Assembly (NCBI RefSeq): GCF_949987535.1
Contig: NC_080078.1
Coordinates: forward strand, 46,526,207 to 46,590,206
Direction: 5' to 3'
From: Balaenoptera acutorostrata
Lineage: Eukaryota; Chordata; Mammalia; Artiodactyla; Balaenopteridae
DNA length: 64,000 nucleotides
The first letter of the stretch is position 1. Each line of letters starts with the position of its first letter. The notes below the pieces were generated by a model. It was not told the origin of the DNA, made no database searches, and saw only the letters and a list, made by a program, of their open reading frames with translations. Positions 44,621 through 56,244 of this stretch are shown here, piece by piece. The translations under genes were made by a program, and so were the position numbers.

Positions 44621-45654
44621 AGAAACCTACAGTATTGATACTGAGCAATCTTGGAATGTGGTTATTTTGCTTTTGTCTTCTGCATCGGTTGGAAACTGAT
44701 AAAAAAAAAGCCTTCCACTTAGGGGAAAGGCACACTGCATTTGTGTATCTGCTGGCCCCGTGAGATAATTCATTTCTGATCATAAAAAGGAGCATTACCT
44801 AATTCAAACTTTTATCATGCTGGTCGATTGGGCAACCGTAAAGTGCACCGAGGCAAATGATCTACAGACCACCTGATCATGAGGGGATGTGCCCAAGCTG
44901 CTGGAAAGTTCTCCTCAGTCCGTGGAGACAGATGGGCAGAAGTGATCGCTTTTGGGGCGGAGGCGTTAACTAGGAAACAATTAGTCCAGCAGTCTGAAGG
45001 CTCATGTTGGTATCTGATAGAAATTTTGTTGCAGGTTTCTAGCCAGCGAGAGATCAAATCTCATATTTAAAATGTTTTTCTGTCTACAGCCGTTTGTCAA
45101 GCTCCGTAAGAAGACTGAAACAGGCTGAAGAGATTCGGGGCTGCTGAAATGGTACTAAGAAACTGAAAAACTGAGGGTGGTCACTGATCCCACAAGGGCC
45201 ACTGGAAAATTTGTAGAACCAAATAAAAGGGTTGGATTTGAATGGCATGGCCCAGCCCGGCACAAAAGCAGCTCATTAGTCTTGATTTTAGTCTTCCAAG
45301 AGAAGTGCTCTGTACCCAGTGGGAATGACATGAAGCATATTCTGATCCAGAAGGAGGGGATGACATTGCACCCAGTGTCATCTTTCCGAAGGACAAGGGA
45401 CCCTCCAAGATTCGAGGTACTAAAATAGAAGATTTGAACACCACGTAATTCCTTTCCTTGTGAATTCCAGCTAGCACCTGGCATGTCTGTAAATGTTCTC
45501 TAGTCCTTGCCAGACAGGTATACTGGTCTGCTTTTACAGCTAAGATAGCCAGCTGTTTTCCCAATCAAGATTCCTATAGACAACAGAATACATTAGAATG
45601 TATGCAAATAAGGGCTTTGAGTTACTGTTTATTTTCATGGCCAAGCATGTGCAT
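44621..45654. other. Unique sequence; possible conserved block at 44805-45100
   Basis: 44805-45100 keeps CpGs (tggtcgattgggcaaccgta near 44820, ggggcggaggcgttaactag near 44954) and has no repeat similarity. Overlapping ORFs on both strands at 45155-45564 are not recognisable. Confidence 0.35.
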
Positions 45655-45669
45655 ACATACATATGTTTA

Positions 45670-45976
45670 TTTTATTTTATTTTTAAAAATTCATTTTTAT
45701 TTTATTTTTGGCTGCGTTGGGTCTTCATTGCTACACACAGGCTTCTCTCTAGTTGTGACGAGCAGGGGCTACTCTTCGTTGCGGTGCACAGGCTTCTCAT
45801 TGCGGTGGCTTCTCTTGTTGGGGAGCACAGGCTCCAGGTGTGTGGGCTTCAGTAGTTGTGGCTTGCGGGCTCTAGAGCACAGGCTCAGTAGTTGTGACGC
45901 ATGAGCTTAGTTGCTCCGCGGCATGTGGGATCTTCCTGGACCAGGGCTGGAACCCATGTCCCCCGCAGGGAAGCCC
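45670..45976 (-). mobile_element. CHR-type SINE with deleted tRNA-head segment
   Basis: Reverse SINE with a 15-bp perfect duplication, acatacatatgttta, at 45655-45669 and 45977-45991. Compared with 13370-13767, about 35 bp between the tgtcccc and gggaagccc parts of the head are missing (about 45957-45968). The lost stretch includes the A-box of the internal RNA polymerase III promoter. Confidence 0.93.
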
Positions 45977-46059
45977 ACATACATATGTTTAGATAAAGAA
46001 ATGTACTCAGTAGACGCAACAGATCCTGACCCCTGAGCCAAGAAGTAAATATGCAACCC

Positions 46060-46520
46060 CCGGGGGGTCAGTACAGAGCATCATGCCCTTGCAATAGTAA
46101 TTCCAAGGTGAGGTCATGTGACTCAAGCAGAGCCAATCAGAGTCTTTCCCTGTAACTAATACACTGACACTGGAAGAAAAAATCTCTGTCTTAGCATGTG
46201 GTTTACTGGTTGGTCACTTTCTCAGCCTCATGGAGAAGGTCCCATGTCTTTAGCAGGAGACAACAAGGGTGACATACAAAAAGGAAAGAGACAGCAGAGA
46301 TGACAGATGGCAGAGAAAGAGGTGCTTGTAGGACTGGGACCCCAGTTGTTATCCTGGAGATCCTGAGTCATGGAGGTCTTCCCTTCATTTCTGTGAGCCA
46401 TTCAGCATCTTTCCTGCCTACACAAGCCAATACACTGAGCCCTTACATTCCCTTTTGTGCTTGCTAACCCAGTTTTACTAATAGACCAAGTTTTGTCAAC
46501 CCTTTACCTTATAGAATTGC
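46060..46520 (+). repeat. Unclassified ancient repeat, possibly LTR-like
   Basis: Has the order 'gactcaagcagagccaatca', 'gatcctgagtcatggagg', 'gccaatacactgagccctta', 'cattcccttttgtgcttgct', which resembles an old interspersed family whose name I cannot give. Confidence 0.35.
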
Positions 46521-46569
46521 TATGCTTCAAAAGACACAATTGACTCTGAGGTTTCTATTTCCATTCCAT

Positions 46570-46760
46570 AAGGAAGCACATAATAGCTGCATAATATCGG
46601 GATTGCCCTTGGTAATATTGCCATTGAAAAAGAAAAGGATTGTGTAGGCTAAGTGGATAATTTACTCATCCAGATAAAGTTAAAATAAGTTAAATGAAAA
46701 TGAATAATGCAAATATCTTCTGGCTTGATAACGCCTGTTGCTGATTACACTTTAGCTGCA
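46570..46760. promoter_or_regulatory. Possible conserved element with exact octamer
   Basis: AT-rich unique sequence with an exact POU octamer atgcaaat at 46707-46714 and gataacg shortly after. No repeat similarity. Confidence 0.35.
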
Positions 46761-46769
46761 ACCATATCT

Positions 46770-47190
46770 CCCATCCCACGTGTTCTTCGGCCATGTGACC
46801 TTGACACTTCATCCATCAAGATGTGCAGTCTACGCTCCCTTCCTTTGGATCTAGGCAAGCTTGTGTCTCAATAATGAACAGAAAGTAGCAGAATGAGTGC
46901 TGTGTGACTTCTGAGGCTAGGTCATAAGACAGTGCAGTTTCTACCTTGTTAGCTGAGACACTTTTGGAGCACTGACCTGCCACAGAGATCAGGGAATAAC
47001 CTGAGGTCACCATGCTATGAGGAAGCTCAGGACAATGGAGAGGCCATTTGTGGATGTTCCAGTTGGCAATCCAAGAGAAGACCCCAGGAGAAAGTCAGCA
47101 TCAATTGCCAGACACGTGGATGAAGATACTTCCTGATGATTCCAAACCCCAACCATCAAGTCACCCCCAGCATATTTCTGGTAGGTCCAC
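46770..47190 (+). mobile_element. MaLR (MLT1-type) LTR relic
   Basis: 'gtgctgtgtgacttctgagg', 'ctaggtcataagacagtgca', 'gtttctaccttgttagctg', then 'gattccaaaccccaaccatc' are in family order. The 3' end is weak or missing. Confidence 0.65.
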
Positions 47191-47515
47191 AAAGGACCCA
47201 TGAATCAGTCTGTCTCTTGTCTTGGCTGTTGTCACATGGTCCATCATCACTATCTTTCTTCTCCTGTTTGAGATGCTGCCTGGAGATACCCCATCCCTTT
47301 GCCAACTCTGCATCTCTCACTTCAAAGTCCTGTTTAGGAAGAATGATTCCAAAACTTCCCAGTACATTCCAAAGCTGGTAAAGATTCAGCGTTGAGACAG
47401 GAAGAGAACTGCATCTCCAGATTTCAGCCCCCTTTGTCACTTGGGCTCCAAAGCATCTCAGAGTGTTACAAAGCCACTCCTTAGCAGTTTCATGCTGGCC
47501 CTGGTAGTCAGACTT
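47191..47515. other. Unassigned non-coding sequence
   Basis: The 123-codon minus ORF at 47156-47527 is not recognisable. Confidence 0.4.
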
Positions 47516-47519
47516 CTTC

Positions 47520-48470
47520 AATAACACTTACATAGTGCTTACTACGGGGCAGGCACTATTCTAAGTACTTTAAGAATAGTAACTCCTTTTAAAATTTTAC
47601 ATTTATTGGAAGTTGATTTACAATGTTGATTTACAATGTTATTAGTTTCAGGTGTACAGCATAGTGATTCAGTTATACATATACATATATTCATTCATAG
47701 ATTCTTTTCTTATATAGGTTATCACAGAATATTTAGTAGAGTTCCCTGTGCTATACAGTAGGTCCTTGCTAGTTTTCTATGTTATATATGGTAGCGTGTG
47801 TGTTCATCCCAAGCTCCTGATTTATCCCTCCCCCCATCGTTTCCCCTTTGGTAACCATAAGTTTGTTTTTGACATCTGTAAGTCGTTTCTATTTTGTGAA
47901 TTAGTTCATTTTTATCTCTTTTTAAAAAACTAGATTCCACATATGAGTGATATCATATGTTTGTCTTTCTCTTTCTTACTTCACTTAGTATGATAATCTC
48001 TAGGTCCATCCATGTTGCTGCAAATGGCATTATTTCATTCTTTTTTATGGCTGAGTATTCCATTGTATATAATATTCCATTGTATATATATACCACATCT
48101 TCTTTATCCATTCCTCTGTTGATGGACATTTAGGTTGCTTCCATGTCTTGGCTGTTGTGAATAGTGCTGCAGTGAACATCGGGCTGCACGTATCCTTTTG
48201 GATTATGGTTTTCTCGAGATATGCCCAGGAGTGGGATTGCTGGATCATATGGTAGTTCTATTTTTAATTTTGTAAGGAAGGAATAGTAACTTTTTAAGCT
48301 TCCCAATTACCTCATGAGTTTTGTTGTTGTGTTGTTTTAGCAGGTGAGGACACTGAGGCACAACGAGGTTAAGGAACCCAGCTAGACGTGGGAAAGTCAG
48401 GATTCAAATCCAGGCAGTCTGTTCAAAAGTCCATGCTCTTAACCACTGTCTTTGATGGCTCCTCCTATGG
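47520..48470 (-). repeat. MIR relic split by an L1 insertion
   Basis: Antisense MIR starts 'cttacatagtgcttactacg', 'gcaggcactattctaagtac' (47520-47584), is interrupted by L1, and resumes at 48281 with 'cccaattacctcatgag', 'ggtgaggacactgaggcac', 'gggaaagtcaggattcaaat', 'ccatgctcttaaccactg'. Confidence 0.82.
47591..48280 (-). mobile_element. L1 inserted in a MIR
   Basis: Reverse, 5'-truncated L1. The ORF2 end is in the minus frame at 48045-48248 ([34 protein letters not shown]), and a short duplication of 'attccattgtatat' near 48057-48086 breaks the frame. A target repeat, gaatagtaact, lies at 47574-47584 and 48281-48291, and is itself MIR sequence. Confidence 0.9.
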
Positions 48471-48719
48471 GCTCACATCCAGTCAATATGGCCAGAGAGA
48501 GAACACAGGTCATACTATCTCTATCATACTGTTAGTTATCATACTAACGGAGGTCTTCCTTCTCTCTCTTATACCTCCATCCCAGTTATCAAGCTGGTTG
48601 ATCTGTGTATGTAGGGGGTTGCGTATGCGCTCATGTGTGCTTGTGCACCCATGCCTTTCTCTGCTGTATGCCCTGGGAAGCTGATTATGGCTTGTCTGTG
48701 TCTATGGATAGAGTTAAAA
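48471..48719. other. Unassigned non-coding sequence
   Basis: Nothing recognised. Confidence 0.4.
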
Positions 48720-49160
48720 GCAACCAATGTTTGTTAGAGGAAATGAACAAGCCCTAACCCAGCCAACCCTAAAGTCATCTGGATTTTCAAGAGCTTTCCA
48801 TGTCCTTTGATGGAACCCATCAGGCCAGATTAATGATGCTGCAGTTTACCATTCATTCTCATCGGGTTTAATGAAGATAAAGGGCTCTCTTTATGTGTCC
48901 AGTTGGGCTTAACAAATTAACCAGGCTGCCAAAAGGCTCCATGTGAACAGAATATTTGTCCTCATAATGTTCATTAGGAGGGAGAAAGTTAACTAACCTT
49001 TTTTTTCTGTTCCTGGGGCCCAGTGAAATCTGCAGAGCTAAGATATCATCTCTAATCTTATTTCTGATGGGGCTTTCCCTAACTTCTTTTATGATCTTTT
49101 CATAGCTGTTATATTGAATTAGGATCATTATGTGTTTAAAAAAATATTATGCTCTGTGTC
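48720..49160. promoter_or_regulatory. Candidate conserved non-coding element
   Basis: Unique AT-rich block with 'ccagattaatgatgctgcag' near 48824, 'cttaacaaattaaccaggct' near 48907, 'gttaactaacc' near 48988 and 'aagatatcatctctaatctt' near 49039. No repeat similarity or stable coding frame. Confidence 0.42.
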
Positions 49161-49354
49161 TCAGAGCTAACTGTCCAGAACTGAATATTCTGGCCCCTTT
49201 TGGGGATATGACAAGCTGTTAGAGAGCTTTCCAGGGTGGTGGGATTGTTTGCTGCTTCTTGTGCTTTCTTGGCAGCAACTGGTGAATGAATGAAAGCTGC
49301 GGTTCTCAGAATTTTTTGCTATAGGTTTAGAATAAGGTCATGAGCAGCTCCCGA

Positions 49355-49918
49355 TGGCAGATTGCAAAAATAGCCCCAAATTCCTCCCTTCCCTGAATGG
49401 ACACCTCTCTGCTATGTGACTTTGCCATTCTTTTTTATCAGGAGTGGAGTCTCTACTCCACACCTTGCATCTGGGCTTAGACACATGATTTGTTTTGATG
49501 AATGTTATGTTAGCAGAGGCTTGAAGGGTACTTGTACTTTGGGGTTTGCTCTCTCTTGCTGCATCTGGAATCTTGAGACCCTAATGTTACCTGGCCTAAG
49601 CTAGCCTTTCAGAGGATGAGAGGCCATGAGGAGAAGAACCAAAGTACCCCCAGTTGCCTGACAGCCTCTTAACTGCCAAGCATGTGAGTGAGGCCATTCT
49701 AGATTACCCAGCCTCTGGTCAACCTGCCAAATGACCATAGTCACACAAGAGAGTCCAGCAGTTTACCTCTGTTTACTCCAACAGAGGTAAACTGAGCCAA
49801 CCTGGACCAGAAGAATTGCCCAAATGACCCATAGAATCATTCATAAAATAAATAAAATGGTTGTTTTAGGCCATTAAAATTTGGGGTGGTTTGTTACACA
49901 GCCGAAGCTAACTGATAT
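49355..49918 (+). mobile_element. MaLR (MLT1-type) solo LTR
   Basis: 'gctatgtgactttgccatt', 'gaatgttatgttagcagagg', 'cttgaagggtacttgtactt', 'gctctctcttgctgcatctg' and the 3' end 'aaaatttggggtggtttgt', 'tacacagccgaagctaactg'. Carries an unusual hairpin at 49759-49794. Confidence 0.82.
49759..49794. repeat. Perfect inverted repeat (15-bp stem, 6-nt loop)
   Basis: Left arm cagtttacctctgtt (49759-49773), loop tactcc, right arm aacagaggtaaactg (49780-49794). All 15 pairs match. The LTR family does not normally have this feature, so one arm was probably templated by the other. Confidence 0.97.
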
Positions 49919-50590
49919 ACTCCTTTATTCTCAAAGCATGTGGCAGCTTACCTGAATGGGGTACACTTTAAGCCAAGAAGTTCCTGAATCATTGAAAATC
50001 CATGTGCTGAAGGACTTGGCTTCCACGAAGTTAGCTCCTCTCCATTCAAGACATATGTTTTTAACAATGACATCACTAAGGCCCCCTTTGACATTGAATC
50101 ATCATTCAGTACACATGTCAGCTCCATTCTTTCACCTTGCACAATACAGATCAAGGCCAGTCAAGTGCATCTGACTCAAGTAAACCAAGGCCTTACTGAG
50201 TTAGCCTTTTGTAAGATCAGACTATCAAAACTGGGGATAATTCCTGTTTGAAAACCAATTATATAACATGTTACCATGTTTGTGGATGTCTGACAGGTTG
50301 AATTAAAGTAATTTCCTCCCTACACACCAAGATCATAGCTTGGCTTGTTGGGTTTACCTGATTTAGATGTATTAGGTTTATTTTCCTAAAATGGTCTTGT
50401 AACTCAAGGCTTTGGAAATAAGTTAGTTGAGAAGAATTAAAATCACATGGTTGATGAACCATATGCGGCTTTTCAAAAAAGTATTACACTAATTCTCACT
50501 AAGAAAATAATATAATATTAATGGGGTCTCATCTAATTACTATTTCCTCCTCAATTTACAATTGTCAAACTTTGAAAGATATGGGTGGTG
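49919..50590. other. Unassigned non-coding sequence
   Basis: Nothing recognised. Confidence 0.4.
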
Positions 50591-50594
50591 TTCC

Positions 50595-51115
50595 AGATAT
50601 CTATTGCTGGGTATAGAAATTTAGTGACTTGAAACAACAACAATCGTTTTATCATCATAGTTTCTGAGAGTCAGGAATTCAGGAAGGGCCTGGCTGGGTG
50701 GTTGTGGCTCAGGTGTCCAGAGGTTGCAGGTGGAAGGTGGCTACAGCAGGAACAACAGAATTGACACAGCTGGTGGCCATCAGATGTCTCTCTCCCCTTG
50801 TGTGGTCTCAGAGCTTCTCACTTGGCCTCTGCATGAGCTGTTTTGGGCTTCCTCACAGCATGGCTGCCTCAGGACAGTCAGGCTGCTTACAGGGCAGCTT
50901 AGGACTCCAAGCCGGTGTCCCAGAAGAACACTGTCCTTTTATAACCTATGCTCAGAAGTCACATAGCATTACTGCTGCCATAGTCACAAGCCCCAACTCA
51001 GGGGGAGAGGGGATAGACACCACATCTCAGTGGGAGGGGTGTCATAGTTATAAGAAAAGCAGAGGGTGTGAGATATCATTGCGGCTATCTTTAGAAGAAC
51101 ATCAGCCACAGATGG
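50595..51115 (-). mobile_element. MaLR (MLT1-type) LTR, antisense
   Basis: Starts 'agatatctattgctgggta', 'tttagtgacttgaaacaaca' (reverse of the LTR 3' end) and ends with 'ggggatagacaccacatctc', 'agtgggaggggtgtcatag', 'cggctatctttagaagaac', the reverse of the LTR 5' part. Confidence 0.78.
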
Positions 51116-52015
51116 CCAAAGACAAAATCTCTGACTTGACCTAAGATTTATATTTGGGCCCATGTTTCCTTGGCTTTAATAGAATTGACAGTGTTATCAC
51201 GTGAGTCCTTCCCTTCTCCCACTACCTGCTTCCGTCAGTATCCAGCTACAACAAGTCAGTCACAAAGCAAAGTAAAACCCAAGCAACCAACATGACCGCC
51301 AGGGGCAAAGATGAAAAAGTTGTCTAAAACCAAAGGGATCTAAGCTGTTCACTCAGTAGCTCTGATCTGTTTAAGAGACAAGGAAATTCAGAAGTCTGGG
51401 AGAATACTGACGTAAGAGAAAACCAACAACCAACAAAACAAAACAAAACAAAACAAAACCGTTGAACAGAATAGCTTTGCCTTGTACTCCCAGGAGGAGG
51501 AAGGAAGCTGGGAGGGTCACCCAGATCAAACCACCTTGTACACATCATTATCTCATGTATTTTTCAAATCTTTTTGTGTGGAACTGATTTAATGTCTATG
51601 AAGCTCCTAGAAACCCTCGGGTTACAGATGCTAAGGAAATGACGCTCAACTAGTGCAAAAGCTAAGTACAAAAGAAAAATGAGAGAAAGGGGGGTGCTGC
51701 TTACAGTTTAAATGCTTTCATTTACAGTTTCCCACAAGATGGGGCATGAAGACAGAGAAACAGAAGTAAGCTGTCAGGGAAAGTCACATGTTCTGAACCA
51801 TTTCCTTTCCATCACAAGGTGCTCCTGCTCCAGGACGAGAAAGCAGCTCTTACCAGCACCTTTACAAATGTGCTTCTGGATTTTGCAGCTGTCACTACAG
51901 TCTCCCAGGTTTACCAGACTATTTCAATTTTCTAAAAGATGCAGCACATTTTGAAAATTTTATAAGTTTGAAAATTATTTCCAGATAAAGTTTTAAAAAT
52001 GTGGCTGCATGCAAA
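51116..52015. other. Unassigned sequence with (AAAAC)n
   Basis: A short pentanucleotide array, about five aaaac units, is at 51436-51460. No exon or repeat family otherwise. Confidence 0.45.
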
Positions 52016-52019
52016 ACAC

Positions 52020-52130
52020 CTTAAAATATTTATTTTAATCAATAGTTTATTGAGAACCTATTAGGTACCCCATACTGGGATGGACACCATTGAAGATTAA
52101 TGAACAATAATACTTGTTGTTACTTAGGTA
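52020..52130. repeat. Short ancient interspersed repeat fragment
   Basis: 'gtttattgagaacctattag' followed by 'tgggatggacaccattgaag' resembles the same ancient unit as 13015-13085. Weak. Confidence 0.3.
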
Positions 52131-52448
52131 TGGTCAGCCCCCTTAAGAAGCTGATAGTAACTCTCATTGTGCAGGTATCCCTTGTAATGTAATTTTTTTA
52201 AGATTCATAACCAGTCATAAATCTTTTCAACATACAGACTTGGTCTTAGCTTTGGTAGCTTTAAGTTCTCACCATATCACAAACGAAAAGGTCGTTCACA
52301 GACTTTGGTTTTTTTCCAAGGAGTGGTTATGAAAGAGCATCTCTAAATAAACTTTCCTCGCCAGATCTTCAAGCTCTTGATGCCTTCCCCTCTGGAAATT
52401 GTGTCCAAATGGACTTTGGTTGGAACTGTTTATTAAAAAAATTTTTTC

Positions 52449-52792
52449 GGGCTTCCCTGGTGGCGCAGTGGTTAAGAGTCCACCTGCCGGTGCAGGGCAC
52501 ACGGGTTCGAGCCCTGGTCCGGGAAGATCCCACATGCTGCGGAGCGGCTAGGCCCGTGCACCACAACTACTGAGCCAGCGCTCTGGAGCCCGTGAGCCAC
52601 AACTACTGAGCCCATGTGCCACAGCTGCTGAGCCTGCGCTCTGGAGCCTGTGCTCCGCCACGGGAGGCCACCGCAGTGAGAGGCCAGCGCACGGCAATGA
52701 GGAGCGGCCCCTACTCTCCGCAACTAGGGAGTGCCCGAGTGCAGCAATGGAGACCCAATGCAGCCAAAAATAAATAAATAAAATAATAAATT
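52449..52792 (+). mobile_element. CHR-type SINE
   Basis: Sense SINE with A-box tggcgcagtgg (52461-52471), B-box ggttcgagccc (52504-52514) and a (TAAA)n tail. Probable target duplication ttaaaaaaatttttt around 52433-52447 and 52791-52806, blurred by A and T runs. Confidence 0.92.
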
Positions 52793-52809
52793 AAAAAAAA
52801 AATTTTTTT

Positions 52810-54080
52810 TTTCTCCCTGTCTGGCACTTCAAAACTTCTGTGCAAGCAGTTATGGGGTTATAGCATGTTAAAAATCCTCTTTCATCATCTCACTTATTAT
52901 CTGAAATTACATGGCACTGAAACAGTGGAAGATCCCTTCTTTACCATGATAGGCTAATTTTGATGATTAACTGAGAAACTGTTAAATTTTACATCAGTGC
53001 TTTACTGTATTATGGAATTAGTATTAACAGCCACGGGTGGGGAGAATTCTAATGAGATTGATGGGGTTGGGTGGGAGCAGGGTGGGAATGTCTCTGCTTC
53101 CAAAGTAGCTGAGGCTTAGACCTTCTAAACACCGATCTTAAAATTTGGCATCTGAATGACTTTTCTGGAGATTTCAAAATGAATCTTGCCTTCTTTCGAG
53201 CTTTAACTGATCCTGGAACAGAACCAGAAGACAGCCAATTTGCACAATGCCTCATCGTTGAAAACTGTAGTAGTTTTTGTTGTACACTGCATGAGAACAG
53301 GGACCAAACAGGCCATGTCCGTTCTCAGAGTGAACTATTTAAAAGTGTGGGGTGGACAGATGCAAGGAAGGACATGGAACATTTGGAATTCAGCTGCTAT
53401 TTTTCTTAACTCTTCTCAGGTAAGTTACTTCATGGGTGTTCATTGAGTGGATAGCATGAGGAAGTATTTAAACATCAAAGAGTGACCAGGGAAGAGCGTT
53501 CTAAAGTTGTTTCCTACTAAGATTTTTATGATTTCTACTTTTAGCTCTTGAACCTCAGTTCTGTCTTTCTGGTCCTCAGTCATGGCCCATGTCCATCACT
53601 GGAGGAAAACATTATGTTTCCAGTGAAGATTTTTCATGGCCCTCTGTAGTAATGCTTTTGGTGCCCCTCCCTCTTCCCTTCAGCATCCCTCATTCCAAGA
53701 TATCCTAAATGAAGCACTCGTGACTCTAAAGACATGCCAGGGAGTTAGCCCTCTGGGTACAGTTTTACCAAGGACAAATGCAAGCTGGAGGATCAATACC
53801 CCAGCTTCCACCTTGGGTGGGACCACTCTGTTTCATACTGTGAGCTCCCCAGTGGGATTGAGCCCCAGTTGCCCAGAGTGGGAATCTATCCATTAACTCA
53901 CATTGTATCGACTCCTTCCCTTCTCTGTCTCACTTCCCTGCTCTGCTATAGGTGCTTCCTGGGGGCATCACCTTCACATCACCTTCACAACCTCATACAT
54001 TCCTTGTGTCAGGGACTGCTGCTAGAGGAATCCAACCGAAAACACAACCTTTAGAAAAGAGATGCTTAATTCTGTGTATT
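52810..54080. other. Unassigned non-coding sequence
   Basis: The ORF at 53179-53409 and others are not recognisable. No repeat family identified. Confidence 0.4.
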
Positions 54081-54084
54081 CATC

Positions 54085-54190
54085 TCTCATTCACCATACA
54101 TTTACTCTGAACCCACCATGTGTAAGGCACAATGCATGGAGCTAGGGAAAGAAAGATGAGAGTATCTTTCTGTTTCTTAGAGTTGAAAAA
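54085..54190. repeat. Short ancient interspersed repeat fragment
   Basis: 'ctgaacccaccatgtgtaag', 'gcacaatgcatggagctagg' fit the common ancient unit also seen at 13015 and 55885. Family not determined. Confidence 0.4.
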
Positions 54191-54414
54191 CAGAAAGGTA
54201 CTCTCTGTTAAAACAAGGACATCGCAAGAGAAGGATGTGAACTCTCCCAAGATCTCCACCCTAAGGATTCCTCCTGGAACATACAGAATGATCCCCTCAT
54301 GTTCCCTAACAGGTTGTGACTAAGAGATGCTGCATGACTTCTGTTGACTTTTTCCTGCCCACTCCATTTACTCTTCTTATTTCTTTGAGTCTCCCTTTAG
54401 TCTGGGGTTCTTGA

Positions 54415-55045
54415 TGATGTTTATCTTGTTTCTGAACATGGCTACAACATCTTTGAAAATTTTTATGGAAGTAGAATATCCATACAGAGAAGTGTACATA
54501 TGGCCCAAGAAGTCTCCCTCGTGTACAACTCACTCTCCCCACAAGAGTAATCACTATCTTGACTTCCTACAGTTTAGTTTGCCTCTTTTTTTTTTAACTT
54601 TAAATGTTCATGTTTGTGAGGTTTGTCCATAGTTTTGTACGTAATTGTGCATTGTTCATGCTCATTACTGTGTAGTATTTCAGTGCGTGAATGACCATGA
54701 TTGATTTATCTGCTCTACTGGTGATGGGCAGTTGAGTGGCTACTAGTTGGAGTCCATTCTGGATGGTGCTGCTGTGAGCATTCTAGTACATCTTTGGATG
54801 AATACATGGATGCATTTCTGTTAGGTAGATACTCAGGAGCAACATTGTTGGGTCATAGCATATGCATGTGTGTTCGGTTTCTATAGATGCTGACAGGCTT
54901 CCTCAGTGGGTGCACTGGATTACACTCCTGCCAACCGGTTATGAGTCTTCCATTGTTTCTATGTCCGCACTAATGCTTGGTTTTCTTCATCTCTTTTTCA
55001 TTTTAGCTATTCTAGTGGGTGTGGGTTATAGGCCTTTTAAACTTT
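54415..55045 (-). mobile_element. Ancient L1 relic, antisense
   Basis: Very diverged reverse L1 ORF2/3' UTR: 'gcattgttcatgctcattac', 'gtgtagtatttcagtgcgtg', 'ggtgctgctgtgagcattct', 'tgttgggtcatagcatatgc', 'ctattctagtgggtgtgg'. No open frame survives. Confidence 0.65.
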
Positions 55046-55560
55046 TCTGTAGAGAAAGATTTATGTATTTTATCTCTATTTGTAGCAGAAAACCAGAAAT
55101 CTCCTATGACAATTTTGTGATTAATAAAAATTTGTACCTGCTGTAAAATTTTCTATTTTGCACACTTTTTGTCCATAATCCTTTGAAATTACAACTCATC
55201 TTGGGAGCTGCCTTTTGCTAAGCCAATTTGAATACTTTAACTAGCTAATCCTCCTTCCCACCTCCTGGGAGGTGTCTGCATCACCCCCTTTCTAATGAAA
55301 ATGTGGGTCCACCCACTCAAGAGTTCTTCCCTGTCGGTCTTTGCTGCCTCATTATCTTCCTGATGCTTTCACTTTTCAGGCCATTTTCCTGCTTAATCTC
55401 CACCATTCTTTTGAAATCTCTTCCCCCCCGCCCCACCAAAGCTACAAGCATTTCTTTCATTTTCTTTTCAGTATGCCTTCATCCTTTTTCAGAATGTCCT
55501 TGCGAGGATGTTCAGGTTAGTTTGCATTGTTACATAGTCTCCTTTGCTTCTAAACATTAA
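55046..55560. other. Unassigned, partly L2-like sequence
   Basis: Around 55360-55500 the C/T-rich texture is like L2 but no diagnostic segment is clear. Confidence 0.3.
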
Positions 55561-55564
55561 CTTG

Positions 55565-55790
55565 TCCTTAGAGGTGATATAACGGTTAAGAGTGATTAAG
55601 AGTGTGGGCTCTGAGGTCAAATGCCAGCTCTTCAGTCTTGCGCAAATCACATAACTACTGTAAATGTCAGTCTCCTCATCCATAAAATGGAGGGAGTAAT
55701 ATTAACTCTCCCTTAGGGTTGTTGTAGATTAAATGAGATGTTAGCCTCATAGCTGGCACATACTACTATCCAATGAATGTTACTGTTAAT
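55565..55790 (+). repeat. MIR SINE relic, nearly full length
   Basis: Sense MIR from 'gattaagagtgtgggctctg' through 'agtctcctcatccataaaat' to 'ttgtagattaaatgagatg' and 'cacatactactatccaatg'. Confidence 0.85.
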
Positions 55791-55884
55791 CAAATCATAT
55801 CTTGAATTCCTGTGACTTATACCGTACGGAATTTCCTTTTCCTTCCCTTCATTCTTCCTTTATCCTTTTCTTTCTTTTTTTCCC

Positions 55885-56135
55885 TTCCTTCCTCAAATAT
55901 TTATGAAAGTCTACCATGTACCTGATCTTGTGCCCAGAGCTGGGATACAGTGGTAAGCAAAGCAGTCATGGTCCCTGCCCTCAAAGAGCACATAATTTAG
56001 TTTGGGTATTAGGAAATCAGATGTTCATACTAATACATCATTACAAGCTATGATATGTATCTAGGAAGAAAGGCATGGGTTCTTGGGTAGTGCTTAACAG
56101 GAAGATGTGATCTAATCAGATGCCCTGAGAAAGAG
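55885..56135. repeat. Ancient interspersed repeat
   Basis: 'gtctaccatgtacctgatct', 'gtgcccagagctgggataca', 'gtggtaagcaaagcagtcat', 'ggtccctgccctcaaagagc', the longest copy of this ancient unit in the window. Family name not determined. Confidence 0.5.
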
Positions 56136-56244
56136 ACTTTTGGTCTAATGGGAGGAATTTTAAGTAGACACCCCACCATTGTCAAGAAGTATATTGTTAA
56201 GGGAATATTTGCTCTTTCAATAATTACCCTTTTTTTTTTTCGAG

